The notes under the pieces are model-generated. The model was not told the origin of the DNA. It saw only the letters and a list, made by a program, of their open reading frames with translations, and ran no database searches. From positions 1 through 51,663 of the IMG/VR virus record IMGVR_UViG_3300050821_016825: a stretch of DNA of 51,663 nt; one strand, 5' to 3'. The DNA is from a virus. Shown here piece after piece: positions 37,656 through 45,031 of the stretch (positions are counted from its first letter, which is position 1; each line of letters starts with the position of its first letter). Both the position numbers and the translations under genes were made by a program.

Positions 37656-37934
37656 TCAGCCAGTGTAGGTGACGGGGAAACTGCTGGCCTCGTCGATCAG
37701 GTCATGAGCCTTCTTGTACCAGGAGTAATAGGCTTGGGGGCTGTCAACGATTAGTCCTGGCAACGGGGCCGTGTTGAGCAATTGCAGGAGCGCCAGGCGG
37801 TCGTCGAGTGCTCGTTGCGTCCAGGCCTCAGGGGCCTGGCGAAAGGTGTCGCAGGAGGGGCTGTCCTTGGTCCATTGAGCACCTGCGAGGACGCATCCGA
37901 GGTTACGGGCTTCGACGAAGGTCATCAGGGACAT
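37656..37934 (-). CDS. Hypothetical protein (92 aa)
   Basis: Helical protein (WTQRALDDRLALLQLLNTAP, YYSWYKKAHDLIDEAS) with two Cys. TAGACT is seven bases before the ATG at 37934. The next 160 bases upstream (37935-38096) show no convincing gene or tRNA. Confidence 0.5.
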   Translation of the reverse strand: MSLMTFVEARNLGCVLAGAQWTKDSPSCDTFRQAPEAWTQRALDDRLALLQLLNTAPLPGLIVDSPQAYYSWYKKAHDLIDEASSFPVTYTG

Positions 37935-37941
37935 CGGGAGA

Positions 37942-37947
37942 AGTCTA
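37942..37947 (-). promoter_or_regulatory. -10 box TAGACT, leaderless spacing
   Basis: TAGACT, seven bases (TCTCCCG), ATG at 37934. Confidence 0.45.
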
Positions 37948-38096
37948 ACCTCTCGGGTCGCGAAGGCAATACGAAGTGATCGTTCCTGGTCCTTGCAAAA
38001 CGGGCCGTAGGCGCGTCGGAAAATCCGGGGACCGAATCCCTCACCGGAGACGCCCGCGCTCGTCCTGAGCGATTTGTGAGCGATCCTGGGGCATCC

Positions 38097-38285
38097 CTAT
38101 CGTCGCCTCGACCGGAAGTTGAAGCGGCGGACCTTCCGCAAGTGTGCCTTCGTCGGCCTGCCCCTTCGTCTCACTCCCGACCCCTTGCAATCCGGACACA
38201 TCACGCAGCCGGGAGGCGGCAGCGTGAAGTCGGTCAGCGTCCCGGAGCCGGTGCAGCGGTCGCACGTCTCAATCTGGTAGGGCAC
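38097..38285 (-). CDS. DnaJ-like mini zinc finger with basic tail (62 aa, GTG start)
   Basis: CDRCTGSG and CPDCKGSG, two C-x2-C-x-G-x-G half-sites joined by LTDFTLPPPG, like a single DnaJ Cys-rich module, then a very basic C-terminus (RRRGRPTKAHLRKVRRFNFR). Paralogue of the protein at 38583-38717. The GTG is preceded by GTTCCCCCTCTCTCC. Confidence 0.6.
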   Translation of the reverse strand: MPYQIETCDRCTGSGTLTDFTLPPPGCVMCPDCKGSGVRRRGRPTKAHLRKVRRFNFRSRRR

Positions 38286-38586
38286 GGAGAGAGGGGGAAC
38301 GGTTCGCCTCCCGGTCCATCTGGCGGCAGACGCTGGATAGACGGTGGCGCAGCAAGTGCTTGAGGTTCGGCCGCTTGCGGAACGCCCACCGGACGGGCCT
38401 CTTGCACGGGCCGTAGTTGATCCAGAACCACCAGTCATCGCTCGTCCACTCCCAGATGCGCCAGTTGGGGTGATAGCCACCGCAGCGCCCGCAGCGAAAG
38501 GACCGACGGGAATCGTAGGCCGCCCACTGGGCCATGCCGTTGAATCCTGCAAACTCGCGCCGATGGAGGCCAAATGAACAGTTCAT
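38269..38586 (-). CDS. Trp-rich protein with zinc pair (105 aa)
   Basis: SFRCGRCGGYHPNWRIWEWT followed by DDWWFWINYGPCKRP and a basic C-terminal region. The start overlaps the stop of the 44-residue zinc finger (ATGA), and its end overlaps the start of the 62-residue one, so these three form one coupled set. Function unknown. Confidence 0.6.
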   Translation of the reverse strand: MNCSFGLHRREFAGFNGMAQWAAYDSRRSFRCGRCGGYHPNWRIWEWTSDDWWFWINYGPCKRPVRWAFRKRPNLKHLLRHRLSSVCRQMDREANRSPSLRALPD

Positions 38587-38717
38587 GCGGTGGTGAGGAA
38601 GCCCTTTCCGCCACAGTCGGGGCAGGGGATCTCTTCAGGCGGCTGGAGAGTCAGGTCGAGGACCGTTCCCGATCCAGCGCAGGAGTCACAGGCGGTGGCG
38701 GTGGGGTGGCGGCCCAT
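38583..38717 (-). CDS. DnaJ-like mini zinc finger (44 aa)
   Basis: CDSCAGSG and CPDCGGKG separated by TVLDLTLQPPEEIP; closely parallel to the 62-residue protein at 38097-38285 but without the basic tail. TATTCT is six bases before the ATG, with TCCCCC between. Confidence 0.6.
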   Translation of the reverse strand: MGRHPTATACDSCAGSGTVLDLTLQPPEEIPCPDCGGKGFLTTA

Positions 38718-38723
38718 GGGGGA

Positions 38724-38729
38724 AGAATA
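38724..38729 (-). promoter_or_regulatory. -10 box GCTATTCT, leaderless spacing
   Basis: TATTCT, six bases (TCCCCC), ATG at 38717. Confidence 0.5.
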
Positions 38730-38736
38730 GCGGAAG

Positions 38737-38883
38737 TCAGCGGCGTTTACAGCGAGGGCAATCACAGGCATTGCTCTGGTAACAGCGGTTCTGGATCTTG
38801 CGCCGCAGCTCGGCCCGGCGCCTCCTGGCGATCTCGGCCACCAGGTCGTAGCCCGTGAGCCGGGAAAGCGAGTAGGGCTTCAT
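38737..38883 (-). CDS. Small basic Cys-containing protein (48 aa)
   Basis: MKPYSLSRLTGYDLVAEIAR then Arg-rich helix and CYQSNACDCPRCKRR. The ATG overlaps the helicase stop (ATGA). Probably nucleic-acid binding; not classifiable. Confidence 0.5.
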   Translation of the reverse strand: MKPYSLSRLTGYDLVAEIARRRRAELRRKIQNRCYQSNACDCPRCKRR

Positions 38884-40097
38884 AGATCGGGGAATTGGGA
38901 GGCGAAGCGCATCCGCTCCGCCTCGAACTGGAGGGGGAGCCGACCGAGCGGGCCGCTGCGGTTCTTGCGCAGTATCCACCAGTAGCGGGGTGGCCCCTTG
39001 GGAGCGCGCGCTTGCATGGTCTGGCCGGGCTTCGCTGCGGGGGGCTTGGCGTTCTCGTCCCACAGGAACGTGACGGCGTGGGCGTCCTGCTCGAGGGCGC
39101 CGCAGCCGCGCAGGTCGGACAGTTCCGGCTCGCGGTTCCGGGAGTCGGACTCGATGTTGCGGTTGAGCTGGGCCAGCAGGATGAGGGGCTTGCGGGCCTC
39201 CGAGGCGAAGCGCTTGAGTTCGTTGCTGACGATCTCCAGTTGCTGGGTCAGGTTGTCGCCCGTGCTCTCGGCGATGAGCTGGAAGTAGTCCACAATCAGC
39301 AGGTCGTGGTGCAGGTTCGCCTGGAGGCAGGCCAGGACCTTCGGCAGCCGGGGAGCTGGTTTGGCGACGGTGAAGCCGCGGGCCAGGGCCATCTCGGCGG
39401 CATGCTTGCGGACCTGGTCGCGCGTCTCGTTCCAGAACCGCTGGAGGAATCGCTCGTAGATCCGCTCCTCGGCCATCTCCAGCGTCAGGAAGAAGGCGCT
39501 GCGTTCCTGCTCGACGGCGCGGGCGGCGATGTTGATCGCCATGGCCGTTTTTCCGACTCCTGTCCGAGCCGCGATCACGAAGACGGCCCCCTGTTCGATC
39601 CCACCGCCCAGCATGCGGTCGATGTCGGCAAACCCGGTGGGGACCACGGGAACGCCCTTGCTGATCCGCTCGGCGATGCCGCGCATCGGGTCTTGCTCCT
39701 CGGCGAGGATGTCCTGCAGCTCGCGGCCCGTACCGATGAACTGGTCGGGCAGGTCCTTGCGCTCGTCCACTCGGAAGCCCATGGCCTTGCGCCGGGCCAG
39801 GCAGGAACTGAGCTTTCGAGCAACCTGGTGCGGTGCGCCCAGATACGGAGCGGAGGCGACGGACTGGAGCCAGGCGTAGCCAGCACTGGGAGATTTGCGG
39901 CGGGCCAGCTCGTCATCGACGGCGGCAGGGGAGAGATCGTCGCGCGAGTGACAGGCCTGCATCGCCTCGAAGACGGCACGATTGTCCGGCACGGTGAAGT
40001 GCTTGGGGCTGAGCATGTTGAGCAGGACGGGGTCGCTCGCGTGCAGGTGCCAGAGGGCGCACAGTTCGGCCTGAGGGTCGGAGAGGAGCCTGTTCAT
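38880..40097 (-). CDS. dnaB: Replicative DNA helicase, DnaB-type (405 aa)
   Basis: N-terminal helical domain (LLSDPQAELCALWHLHASDP) and RecA-like C-terminal domain. Walker A is ARTGVGKT at 177-184, followed by FFLTLEMAEERIYERFL, DLLIVDYFQLI (Walker B), LILLAQLNR and LRGCGALEQDAHAVTFLW. It unwinds DNA at the phage replication fork. Start overlaps the stop of the initiator gene (ATGA), so loader and helicase are translated together. Confidence 0.9.
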   Translation of the reverse strand: MNRLLSDPQAELCALWHLHASDPVLLNMLSPKHFTVPDNRAVFEAMQACHSRDDLSPAAVDDELARRKSPSAGYAWLQSVASAPYLGAPHQVARKLSSCLARRKAMGFRVDERKDLPDQFIGTGRELQDILAEEQDPMRGIAERISKGVPVVPTGFADIDRMLGGGIEQGAVFVIAARTGVGKTAMAINIAARAVEQERSAFFLTLEMAEERIYERFLQRFWNETRDQVRKHAAEMALARGFTVAKPAPRLPKVLACLQANLHHDLLIVDYFQLIAESTGDNLTQQLEIVSNELKRFASEARKPLILLAQLNRNIESDSRNREPELSDLRGCGALEQDAHAVTFLWDENAKPPAAKPGQTMQARAPKGPPRYWWILRKNRSGPLGRLPLQFEAERMRFASQFPDL

Positions 40098-40867
40098 CCG
40101 GGGAGCGGGAACTGGAGCACGAGCTTGTTGGCGTTGTCCTCGACGTACTTCATGCCCGTCATGCGCGTGGAGTGCCATTTGTCGCCGGCGGCGGAGCGGA
40201 TGGCATGTTCGAGGAGCTGGGCGGCCCGCTCCCGGCTGCCCGCTGTCTGGGCGATCTTCTTGATCGCGCCATTGGCGGCGAACCGGTTCTTGTCCACGGT
40301 GCCGTCCAGAGCGGCCAGGCCCATCGCGTCTTTGAGTGCGGCGATGAGCAGGTTGACCTCGGGGTTGCCGTACTGTTTCGCGGGTGGTTTTTCTTCCGGA
40401 GGCGACGGAACTTCGTTTCCTTTCTCTTTACTTCTCTTCTCTTCTCTTAGGCGGGAAGTGTTCGTGGGCTCATTCGCGGAACCGTTCTCGGAATGGTTCC
40501 TGGAATCGACGATCCTGGCATCTGGATCAGTCAATTTGGGTAGTTTACTTTTCTGCGGTTTGTCGATTCGTTGCCATTTGAGGAAGTTCTTTATCTGTGC
40601 ATAGGTTTGCTGAGTCTGTCCAGCGGTGAAGGCCGCGACGATGCCCGACCGGACCAGCTCGTCCATGAACCGGGCGACGTCGTCCACCGTTACCGGGTTG
40701 TCGTACATGAACAGCGTGGACTTGAGGTAGGCGGGGTTGAACCGGAGCAGGCCCTCGTCATCCGCCAGGTTCCAGGAGCCGATGAACAGCAGCCGGGCAC
40801 CGAGCGACAGGGCGCCGATCGTTTCGTCTTCCCAAAATTCCGGCGAAATAATGCGTTTTCTAGACAT
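40094..40867 (-). CDS. Replication initiator/replisome organiser-like protein (257 aa)
   Basis: The N-terminal 120 residues are a winged-helix domain of the phage replisome organiser type: ISPEFWEDETIGALSLGARL, LFIGSWNLADDEGLLRFNPA. An acidic/Ser linker follows, then a C-terminal helical domain (LLEHAIRSAAGDKWHSTRMT) like the helicase-loading part of DnaD-type proteins. It heads the replication operon and starts next to the repeat-rich region at 40868-41113. CCTCCCCCACTC precedes the ATG. Confidence 0.75.
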   Translation of the reverse strand: MSRKRIISPEFWEDETIGALSLGARLLFIGSWNLADDEGLLRFNPAYLKSTLFMYDNPVTVDDVARFMDELVRSGIVAAFTAGQTQQTYAQIKNFLKWQRIDKPQKSKLPKLTDPDARIVDSRNHSENGSANEPTNTSRLREEKRSKEKGNEVPSPPEEKPPAKQYGNPEVNLLIAALKDAMGLAALDGTVDKNRFAANGAIKKIAQTAGSRERAAQLLEHAIRSAAGDKWHSTRMTGMKYVEDNANKLVLQFPLPG

Positions 40868-41113
40868 GAGTGGGGGAGGTCACTTCGTCCAGCACGCACG
40901 GTGAAAGTGTGCAACCGTCACGGCTGTACGTGCTGGAAGAAATGGCCTTCGGAATGTCCCGTGACATGGGTTGCACGGTCGTCAACGATACTCTTTTCCG
41001 GATGAGCGCCAAGAGCGCCACGTCATTTCCGGCCACGGCGTCAAGAGGATATTCGTAAGAGCAGTGGCACCTTGCCGTCTCGAAATGTGCTTACTTTCTT
41101 CCCTCTTCAACGT
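40868..41113. other. Divergent non-coding region with inverted repeats
   Basis: CCAGCACG (40889-40896) is repeated inverted as CGTGCTGG (40929-40936), and the bases between contain further short arms (GCAC...GTGC, CCGT...ACGG). The region lies between the leftward replication genes and the rightward arm. No convincing gene is seen. Candidate operator or replication origin; no AT-rich stretch is obvious, so the origin idea is weak. Confidence 0.4.
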
Positions 41114-41212
41114 ATGTGGCAACCGCTTGCTGAGGTGACCATCTCGGAATTCGATAATCTGGAACAATCTTTTGCACAGCCGTGGCTGGAGGAGGGCGCA
41201 GAAGAAGAATAG
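41114..41212 (+). CDS. 32-aa acidic microprotein before a strong terminator
   Basis: MWQPLAEVTISEFDNLEQSF followed by AQPWLEEGAEEE. The ATG follows CTTTCTTCCCTCTTCAACGT, matching the usual C/T-rich leader, and the stop is 13 bases before the terminator at 41225. Strongly acidic; could be an inhibitor or mimic, but this is only inference. Confidence 0.5.
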   Translation: MWQPLAEVTISEFDNLEQSFAQPWLEEGAEEE

Positions 41213-41224
41213 TGGGGGCACAAC

Positions 41225-41254
41225 AAAGGGCCGCTCGGGGGAACGGCCCTTTTT
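41225..41254 (+). terminator. Strong intrinsic terminator
   Basis: AAAGGGCCG/CGGCCCTTT 9-bp stem with a ten-base loop, then TT. A-run on the left makes it bidirectional. Separates the microprotein from the gene at 41329. Confidence 0.85.
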
Positions 41255-41328
41255 CACGTTGTTGACGCACGGGCCGTCCTGGCTCATTCTCCGGCCCGCC
41301 CGAACCTTCACAACACCGGAGAACGCAG

Positions 41329-41874
41329 ATGTCTCTCGACAAGACCGCCTGCGACCAGATCCACCGCCTCGTCCTGTCCTCCCTGCACGGCCCTGTCGGG
41401 CGGTGCCTGGAGATTGCCTGGCAGGGTTACTGTGTCCTCAAGCAGTGGCCCGGAGCGCCGCGCGCCCTCATCCAGGCGGGGAGCGCTCAGTGGCCCCGCG
41501 TCCCGCCCGAACTGGACGACGGCGTGATGGCCACGCACTTCGCCTACGAGTGGCAGCCCGACAGCGAGATCAACCGCCTCATCAGGAGTGGCATCCTGTC
41601 GATCGTGCGCCGCCGCGACGGTCTGGTGGGCTTCAGCCTGCCGGAGATGCACGTCTGGCTTGGCTGTCCCGACACAGGGGAGATCATCGACTTCAGTACG
41701 GGCCTGTGGCCCGCGGCCTGCAAGGCGACGCTGGGCCTCGACTGGCTGGCCCCGCTGCCGCCGGACTATCTCTGGGCCGACGAGGTCCCCGAGGGCGTTC
41801 GCTACGTCGCCGACCGCGGCGCCATCGACACCGCCCTCTACGTCCTGCACCAGCAGGGCAGACATTGTTTCTGA
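41329..41874 (+). CDS. Conserved-looking phage protein, unknown function (181 aa)
   Basis: Soluble alpha/beta protein with distinctive blocks: ALIQAGSAQWPRVPPELDDG, THFAYEWQPDSEINRLI, LPEMHVWLGCPDTGEIIDFS, and PLPPDYLWADEVPEGVRYVA. The M-H-V-W ... D-F-S pattern after an early Cys resembles papain-like/transglutaminase-like folds (Cys, His, Asp), but the catalytic set is not certain. It has a GGAG sequence before its ATG and an inverted repeat TTCTCCGG/CCGGAGAA (41286-41293, 41315-41322) in its leader. Confidence 0.6.
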   Translation: MSLDKTACDQIHRLVLSSLHGPVGRCLEIAWQGYCVLKQWPGAPRALIQAGSAQWPRVPPELDDGVMATHFAYEWQPDSEINRLIRSGILSIVRRRDGLVGFSLPEMHVWLGCPDTGEIIDFSTGLWPAACKATLGLDWLAPLPPDYLWADEVPEGVRYVADRGAIDTALYVLHQQGRHCF

Positions 41875-41886
41875 GCGCTCGGGCCC

Positions 41887-41912
41887 GCCCCTGCTTCTGC
41901 GGGGGCCTTTCG
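41887..41912 (+). terminator. Probable intrinsic terminator
   Basis: GCCCCTGC-TTCT-GCGGGGGC 8-bp stem followed by CTTTCGTGTT; the T-run is weak. It is followed at once by the -10 box for the RusA-like gene. Confidence 0.55.
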
Positions 41913-41915
41913 TGT

Positions 41916-41921
41916 TATCGT
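41916..41921 (+). promoter_or_regulatory. -10 box TATCGT, leaderless spacing to GTG
   Basis: TATCGT, six bases (CGCGGC), GTG at 41928. Confidence 0.5.
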
Positions 41922-41927
41922 CGCGGC

Positions 41928-42329
41928 GTGCGCACCTCCTTCACCGTCGAGTCGCTCCCCGTGCCCAAACCCAGGATGACCAGAAGGGACAAGTGGCAGA
42001 AGCGGCCGTGCGTCGAGGCGTACCGAACTTGGTGCGACGAGTGCCGACTGGCGGCGACAGGAAGCCCCGTGGGCCGCATCCAGGCGGAGACGATCGTGGG
42101 GATCATTGCCTTCTTTCACCTGCCCGTCCCGGAGAGCTGGTCCGAGGCGAAGAAGCAGAAGCATTACGGCAAACTGCACCGGGCCGCCGGCGACGCCGAC
42201 AACCTGGGCAAAGGCCTTGTGGACGCTTTGCTGGAAGAGGACCGTGGGGTGCCCCTGATGCAGTTCTACAAGCTCTGGTGCGAGGAGAGCGCGGCCCCCC
42301 ATGCCGACGTCTTTTTGCTTGTTAGCTGA
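41928..42329 (+). CDS. RusA-like Holliday junction resolvase (133 aa, GTG start)
   Basis: VPKPRMTRRDKWQKRPCVEA at the start is the RusA-type substrate loop, and HRAAGDADNLGKGLVDALLE contains the D-x-D-N motif (metal-binding Asp residues) with a later D in EEDRGVP. RusA cuts four-way junctions during recombination and replication. Slight 8-base tail overlap with the convergent HNH-like gene. Size is typical. Confidence 0.8.
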   Translation: MRTSFTVESLPVPKPRMTRRDKWQKRPCVEAYRTWCDECRLAATGSPVGRIQAETIVGIIAFFHLPVPESWSEAKKQKHYGKLHRAAGDADNLGKGLVDALLEEDRGVPLMQFYKLWCEESAAPHADVFLLVS

Positions 42330-42732
42330 CGCAGTGGATGCACCTGTCCCCGTAGACGGCCAGGAGGCGGTGACAGGATGAGCACAGGGCACCGCTCGCC
42401 TTCGCTTCCTTCGTGCTCTTGCGGTTCTTGTTGCCGGACGTGTTGCACCCGGCACAGCTCGGCTTTCCTGCGGTCACGTCGTAGCGGAGCCGAGGGGCGG
42501 CGGCCTTGGTGCTCGGCCAATGATCACCCGTGATCTTCTCGCGCACAAACCAGTGGCCGCAATGGAAGCACTTGTACTTCCCCGTCCTCGGGTCGTAGGC
42601 GGGAGCGACCACCAGGTCGTGCCAGGTTCGGGTGGCCCGGTCCTTCTGGCTGCCGGTCATGTCCTTTCTGCAGAGCTGGCAGACGACCAGGGTGCCGGAG
42701 TCTCTGCCACAAATTTGGCAGGAGAGGTTCAT
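42322..42732 (-). CDS. HNH/NinG-like zinc protein (136 aa)
   Basis: Many Cys pairs: CQICGRD, VCQLCRKD, then CFHCGHWFVREKITGDHWPS with KPSCAGCNTSGNKNRK, and CSSCHRLL ... CIHC. The central C-x2-C ... GDHW ... C-x2-CN-x-S order is that of HNH nucleases related to the NinG/Rap recombination proteins. Opposite RusA, so it may act on recombination intermediates. Last gene of the leftward small-gene operon starting at 45031. Confidence 0.65.
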   Translation of the reverse strand: MNLSCQICGRDSGTLVVCQLCRKDMTGSQKDRATRTWHDLVVAPAYDPRTGKYKCFHCGHWFVREKITGDHWPSTKAAAPRLRYDVTAGKPSCAGCNTSGNKNRKSTKEAKASGALCSSCHRLLAVYGDRCIHCVS

Positions 42733-42920
42733 ACTTGAGCTTGGAGGGAAGATGGATTGTCGGTGCTCTCATGGTAGGGGTTGGCAACACTGGCTCGGCA
42801 GTTCGGGCAGATGACGGTGGGACTGTCCTTGCGTGCCTCGCACCAGCCGAGGATCTTTGGATGAGGGCAATCATCAGGATCACGTCGGAGGCTGCGATAG
42901 AGGGCGGAGATGGAAGTCAT
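42729..42920 (-). CDS. Small zinc-pair protein (63 aa)
   Basis: MTSISALYRSLRRDPDDCPH, LGWCEARKDSPTVICPNCRA. Start MTSIS chosen because CATCTCCCCCCAACGAGCA lies before it. Stop overlaps the next ATG (ATGA). Unknown function. Confidence 0.55.
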   Translation of the reverse strand: MTSISALYRSLRRDPDDCPHPKILGWCEARKDSPTVICPNCRASVANPYHESTDNPSSLQAQV

Positions 42921-43105
42921 TGCTCGTTGGGGGGAGATGCATGCCACCAGGTTTCTTGATCGTTGATGCTCCAGCCAAATCCGTCATTTGGTGTTCTGAC
43001 CCAGCATGTTGACGATTTGAAACCATGGAGTGTCGTTGTCCACATTGTCGATTGCCTCCAGGGGCCCATTTTCCTATGCGATTGGACAGTGGCAGTGGGT
43101 TTCAT
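42917..43105 (-). CDS. Small Trp/Thr-rich protein (62 aa)
   Basis: MKPTATVQSHRKMGPWRQST, then WVRTPNDGFGWSINDQETWW. Probably a compact beta domain. Preceded by ATTACCCCCCCCAAACGATC. Unknown function. Confidence 0.5.
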   Translation of the reverse strand: MKPTATVQSHRKMGPWRQSTMWTTTLHGFKSSTCWVRTPNDGFGWSINDQETWWHASPPNEQ

Positions 43106-43125
43106 GATCGTTTGGGGGGGGTAAT

Positions 43126-43542
43126 TCATTGGCAGGCAGCGAGGGCCGCGAGCAGGCGATCCTTGTCGGCCTGGTAGAACGCGATCAGTTTCAGCAGGTC
43201 CTCCTGCTTGATGGGCGACTGTGCCTGTTCGATCTGGGCGAGCCAGGTAGCACTTTTGTGTGCTCGGTCGGCGGCGTCCTCCAGGGAGCAGTTCTTCGCT
43301 TTCCGGATCTCCCGCAGCATCAGGCCCAGGGCCTCGCGGGGCGTGCGCTGCACTTCCGGCTTCGGCATTCTGGTGCCGTGTTCTCGGAGGTAGAGGACAC
43401 GCCGAACGTACTCCTCGGCGATACCCATGAGGTCGTAGAGAGAATCTCGGACGGCATCGGCCATCGGGCCCTTGAGCATGTCCTGCACATCGGCGCAGCG
43501 GTTCCGCGAGAGGTTGTCCAGATGTTCGGGGGAGTCGGTCAT
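43126..43542 (-). CDS. XRE-family helix-turn-helix regulator (138 aa)
   Basis: Residues about 68-125 form a Cro/CI-type domain: ALGLMLREIRKAKNCSLEDA, DRAHKSATWLAQIEQAQSPI, KQEDLLKLIAFYQ. The N-terminal half is an extra helical region (DAVRDSLYDLMGIAEEYVRR). Likely a repressor or activator of the small-gene operon or of the replication region. It sits in the middle of a leftward operon, not beside a divergent promoter. Confidence 0.75.
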   Translation of the reverse strand: MTDSPEHLDNLSRNRCADVQDMLKGPMADAVRDSLYDLMGIAEEYVRRVLYLREHGTRMPKPEVQRTPREALGLMLREIRKAKNCSLEDAADRAHKSATWLAQIEQAQSPIKQEDLLKLIAFYQADKDRLLAALAACQ

Positions 43543-43730
43543 GGTTCAGGGGGATAGCGCTTCTCTTCCTGCATCAAGCGGTGCAGTTCCTTGCGCCTCT
43601 CGGTCATGAACCTGCGGACAGAATCCATGACGGAGTGGAAGTTCTCAACGGAGAGGAGGGAGTCGAGGAGGCGGTAGGCGGCCTCGAGGCGGGTCTCGGT
43701 GCCTTCAGGGGCTTCTTGATGGTCTGTCAT
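43539..43730 (-). CDS. Small helical protein (63 aa)
   Basis: MTDHQEAPEGTETRLEAAYR then SLLSVENFHSVMDSVRRFMT; ends in EEKRYPPEP, whose codons create the C-rich tract before the next start. Unknown function. Confidence 0.5.
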   Translation of the reverse strand: MTDHQEAPEGTETRLEAAYRLLDSLLSVENFHSVMDSVRRFMTERRKELHRLMQEEKRYPPEP

Positions 43731-44074
43731 GGGTGGAGGGATTGATGGGCGGAAAGGAGAGAGAAGACGCGAATGTGGAGGTCAGCTTTCATCATCATGT
43801 CGGTCATTTGTGCGTTGTTTCCCATCGTCTTTTCCATTTCCAACATCACTGCATATTTGTAGCGATAGAGCAATGTGCCACCGATCTCCATCACCTTCTC
43901 CTCCACCTGACGCCAGACGTTCCAGTCTTCGTCAGGGTTCCACCAATTCACCAGATAGTGTCCTCCATTTGCATCTTTCCATTCCATCGCACCAGGTTCC
44001 AACTTCCACTCCATCACCTTCGTAGCGAGGTAGTCGATCTTTTCTCGGTCCGTCATTGTGGAGGTGTCAGTCAT
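43727..44074 (-). CDS. Phage ABA-sandwich-like protein (115 aa)
   Basis: MTDREKIDYLATKVMEWKLE, WNPDEDWNVWRQVEEKVMEI. The order 'W-N-P-x-x-D-W-x-x-x-W-x-V-x-E-K' is that of the phage ABA sandwich (BC1872-like) family as I recall it; function unknown. Codons are AT-richer than the surrounding genes. Confidence 0.6.
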   Translation of the reverse strand: MTDTSTMTDREKIDYLATKVMEWKLEPGAMEWKDANGGHYLVNWWNPDEDWNVWRQVEEKVMEIGGTLLYRYKYAVMLEMEKTMGNNAQMTDMMMKADLHIRVFSLLSAHQSLHP

Positions 44075-44345
44075 GGGAGGGGAGAGAACGGATGCGGGAG
44101 AGGGCGTTGGCGGCAATCTTGGCGCTTGGGGTTTGCTTTCGGAATCCGTCGTCATCCATTAAGTCAGAGCATTCAATCTTGTGAAGCTCATTCACTGCAA
44201 TCAAGAGGGCTTGGGCGATGGCGGGGAAGTTTCTGAAGAGCTTTCGATACACTTCATAGTTGCTATAACCTCCATTGTTCAGCTCTTCTTGACACTCGAT
44301 CTGCAACTCCTTCACGATGCCGATGATGTCGGGTTGAGAAGCCAT
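44067..44345 (-). CDS. Small helical protein (92 aa)
   Basis: MASQPDIIGIVKELQIECQE, NNGGYSNYEVYRKLFRNFPA, IAQALLIAVNELHKIECSDL. All-helical, acidic. Its end overlaps the ABA-sandwich-like start by 8 bases. Unknown function. Confidence 0.55.
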   Translation of the reverse strand: MASQPDIIGIVKELQIECQEELNNGGYSNYEVYRKLFRNFPAIAQALLIAVNELHKIECSDLMDDDGFRKQTPSAKIAANALSRIRSLPSHD

Positions 44346-44524
44346 TAGTAGGGCTTGGGTAACTGAATGTCGCCGGGGTGGGGATCGATCTCGATGGGAT
44401 GTCTGGCCTCCTCGCGCCTCTTCCAGTCATCAAGCATCGCCTGATGCTCTCTGATGCGACGCTCGCGCTCGCGATATTTCCATTTCGGATCATGTGTGCC
44501 GATGATGTCTTGGGGGGCGGTCAT
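44345..44524 (-). CDS. Small charged protein (59 aa)
   Basis: MTAPQDIIGTHDPKWKYRER followed by a basic helix and ending HPGDIQLPKPY. Shares 'DIIG' near its N-terminus with its neighbour. The start is preceded by GTTCTCTCCCCAAC. Unknown function. Confidence 0.5.
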   Translation of the reverse strand: MTAPQDIIGTHDPKWKYRERERRIREHQAMLDDWKRREEARHPIEIDPHPGDIQLPKPY

Positions 44525-44682
44525 GTTGGGGAGAGAACCAGGATCACGATGCCTTCGGCCTCGGGATGCTTGCAGAGGGGGCTTTCGCATTTGCCCTGCG
44601 CCAGCGGCACGCCCTCGGGAATGTCGTCCGGCCCTTCGGCCTTGTAGTGAGTCTTCGCACAGGAGTAGCAGTAGAGAGTCAT
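44521..44682 (-). CDS. Small zinc-ribbon protein (53 aa)
   Basis: MTLYCYSCAKTHYKAEGPDD, KCESPLCKHPEAEGIVILVL: one C-x2-C and one C-x5-C pair. Start preceded by CTCATTTCTCCTTCTC. Unknown function. Confidence 0.55.
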   Translation of the reverse strand: MTLYCYSCAKTHYKAEGPDDIPEGVPLAQGKCESPLCKHPEAEGIVILVLSPT

Positions 44683-44873
44683 GAGAAGGAGAAATGAGCG
44701 AAGCAGGCCATGAGTGCGAGGGCGAGGAGGGCGGCAAGCAGGTTGACGAGCTCTTCGGGGTGGCTGCCCCGGGCCTCGCGGACCGCGTGGGCCAGGACGA
44801 GGGGGAAAGACAGGCCGAACAGCACCGCGATCAGGATAGCGAGGAAGAGGCTGGTGTTCTGGAAGAGGATCAT
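44679..44873 (-). CDS. Two-helix membrane protein (64 aa)
   Basis: Helices about 6-28 (NTSLFLAILIAVLFGLSFPL) and 42-62 (LVNLLAALLALALMACFAHF), with a charged loop (HAVREARGSHPEE). A holin or a regulatory membrane peptide is possible, but it lies in the early-type operon far from lysis genes. Unknown role. Confidence 0.55.
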   Translation of the reverse strand: MILFQNTSLFLAILIAVLFGLSFPLVLAHAVREARGSHPEELVNLLAALLALALMACFAHFSFS

Positions 44874-45031
44874 TTTCTGGGGGGAGTGGCGCGGAGGCGG
44901 GCAAGGCGCTGATACAGTGCTACAAGCTCCTGCGAAGGGGTCTTCCTTCGGGCCTTCGCAATGCGCTTCACCTCCTTCTTGAAGGCCTCATCAGGGAGGC
45001 TGATGTTCAGGGAGACTCGTTTGGTAGACAT
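44870..45031 (-). CDS. Ribbon-helix-helix regulator (53 aa)
   Basis: KRVSLNISLPDEAFKKEVKR IAKARRKTPSQELVAL-type sequence is a CopG/Arc ribbon-helix-helix: a beta strand with alternating residues and two helices. First gene of the leftward operon ending at 42322. A palindrome GTGCTT-N7-AAGCAC overlaps its promoter, so autoregulation is likely. Confidence 0.7.
   Translation of the reverse strand: MSTKRVSLNISLPDEAFKKEVKRIAKARRKTPSQELVALYQRLARLRATPPRK

Noticed and set aside
37940-38080. Possible tRNA suggested by GGGACCGAATCCCTC
   Set aside because: No matching acceptor arms or D-arm on either strand at the right distance.
38895-40604. 569-codon plus-strand frame opposite the helicase and initiator genes
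   Set aside because: Antisense to two well-recognised replication genes; no motif in its translation.
40870-41058. 62-codon plus-strand frame and several leftward frames upstream of the initiator gene
   Set aside because: No leader tract, no promoter at suitable spacing and no protein-like pattern; treated as non-coding.
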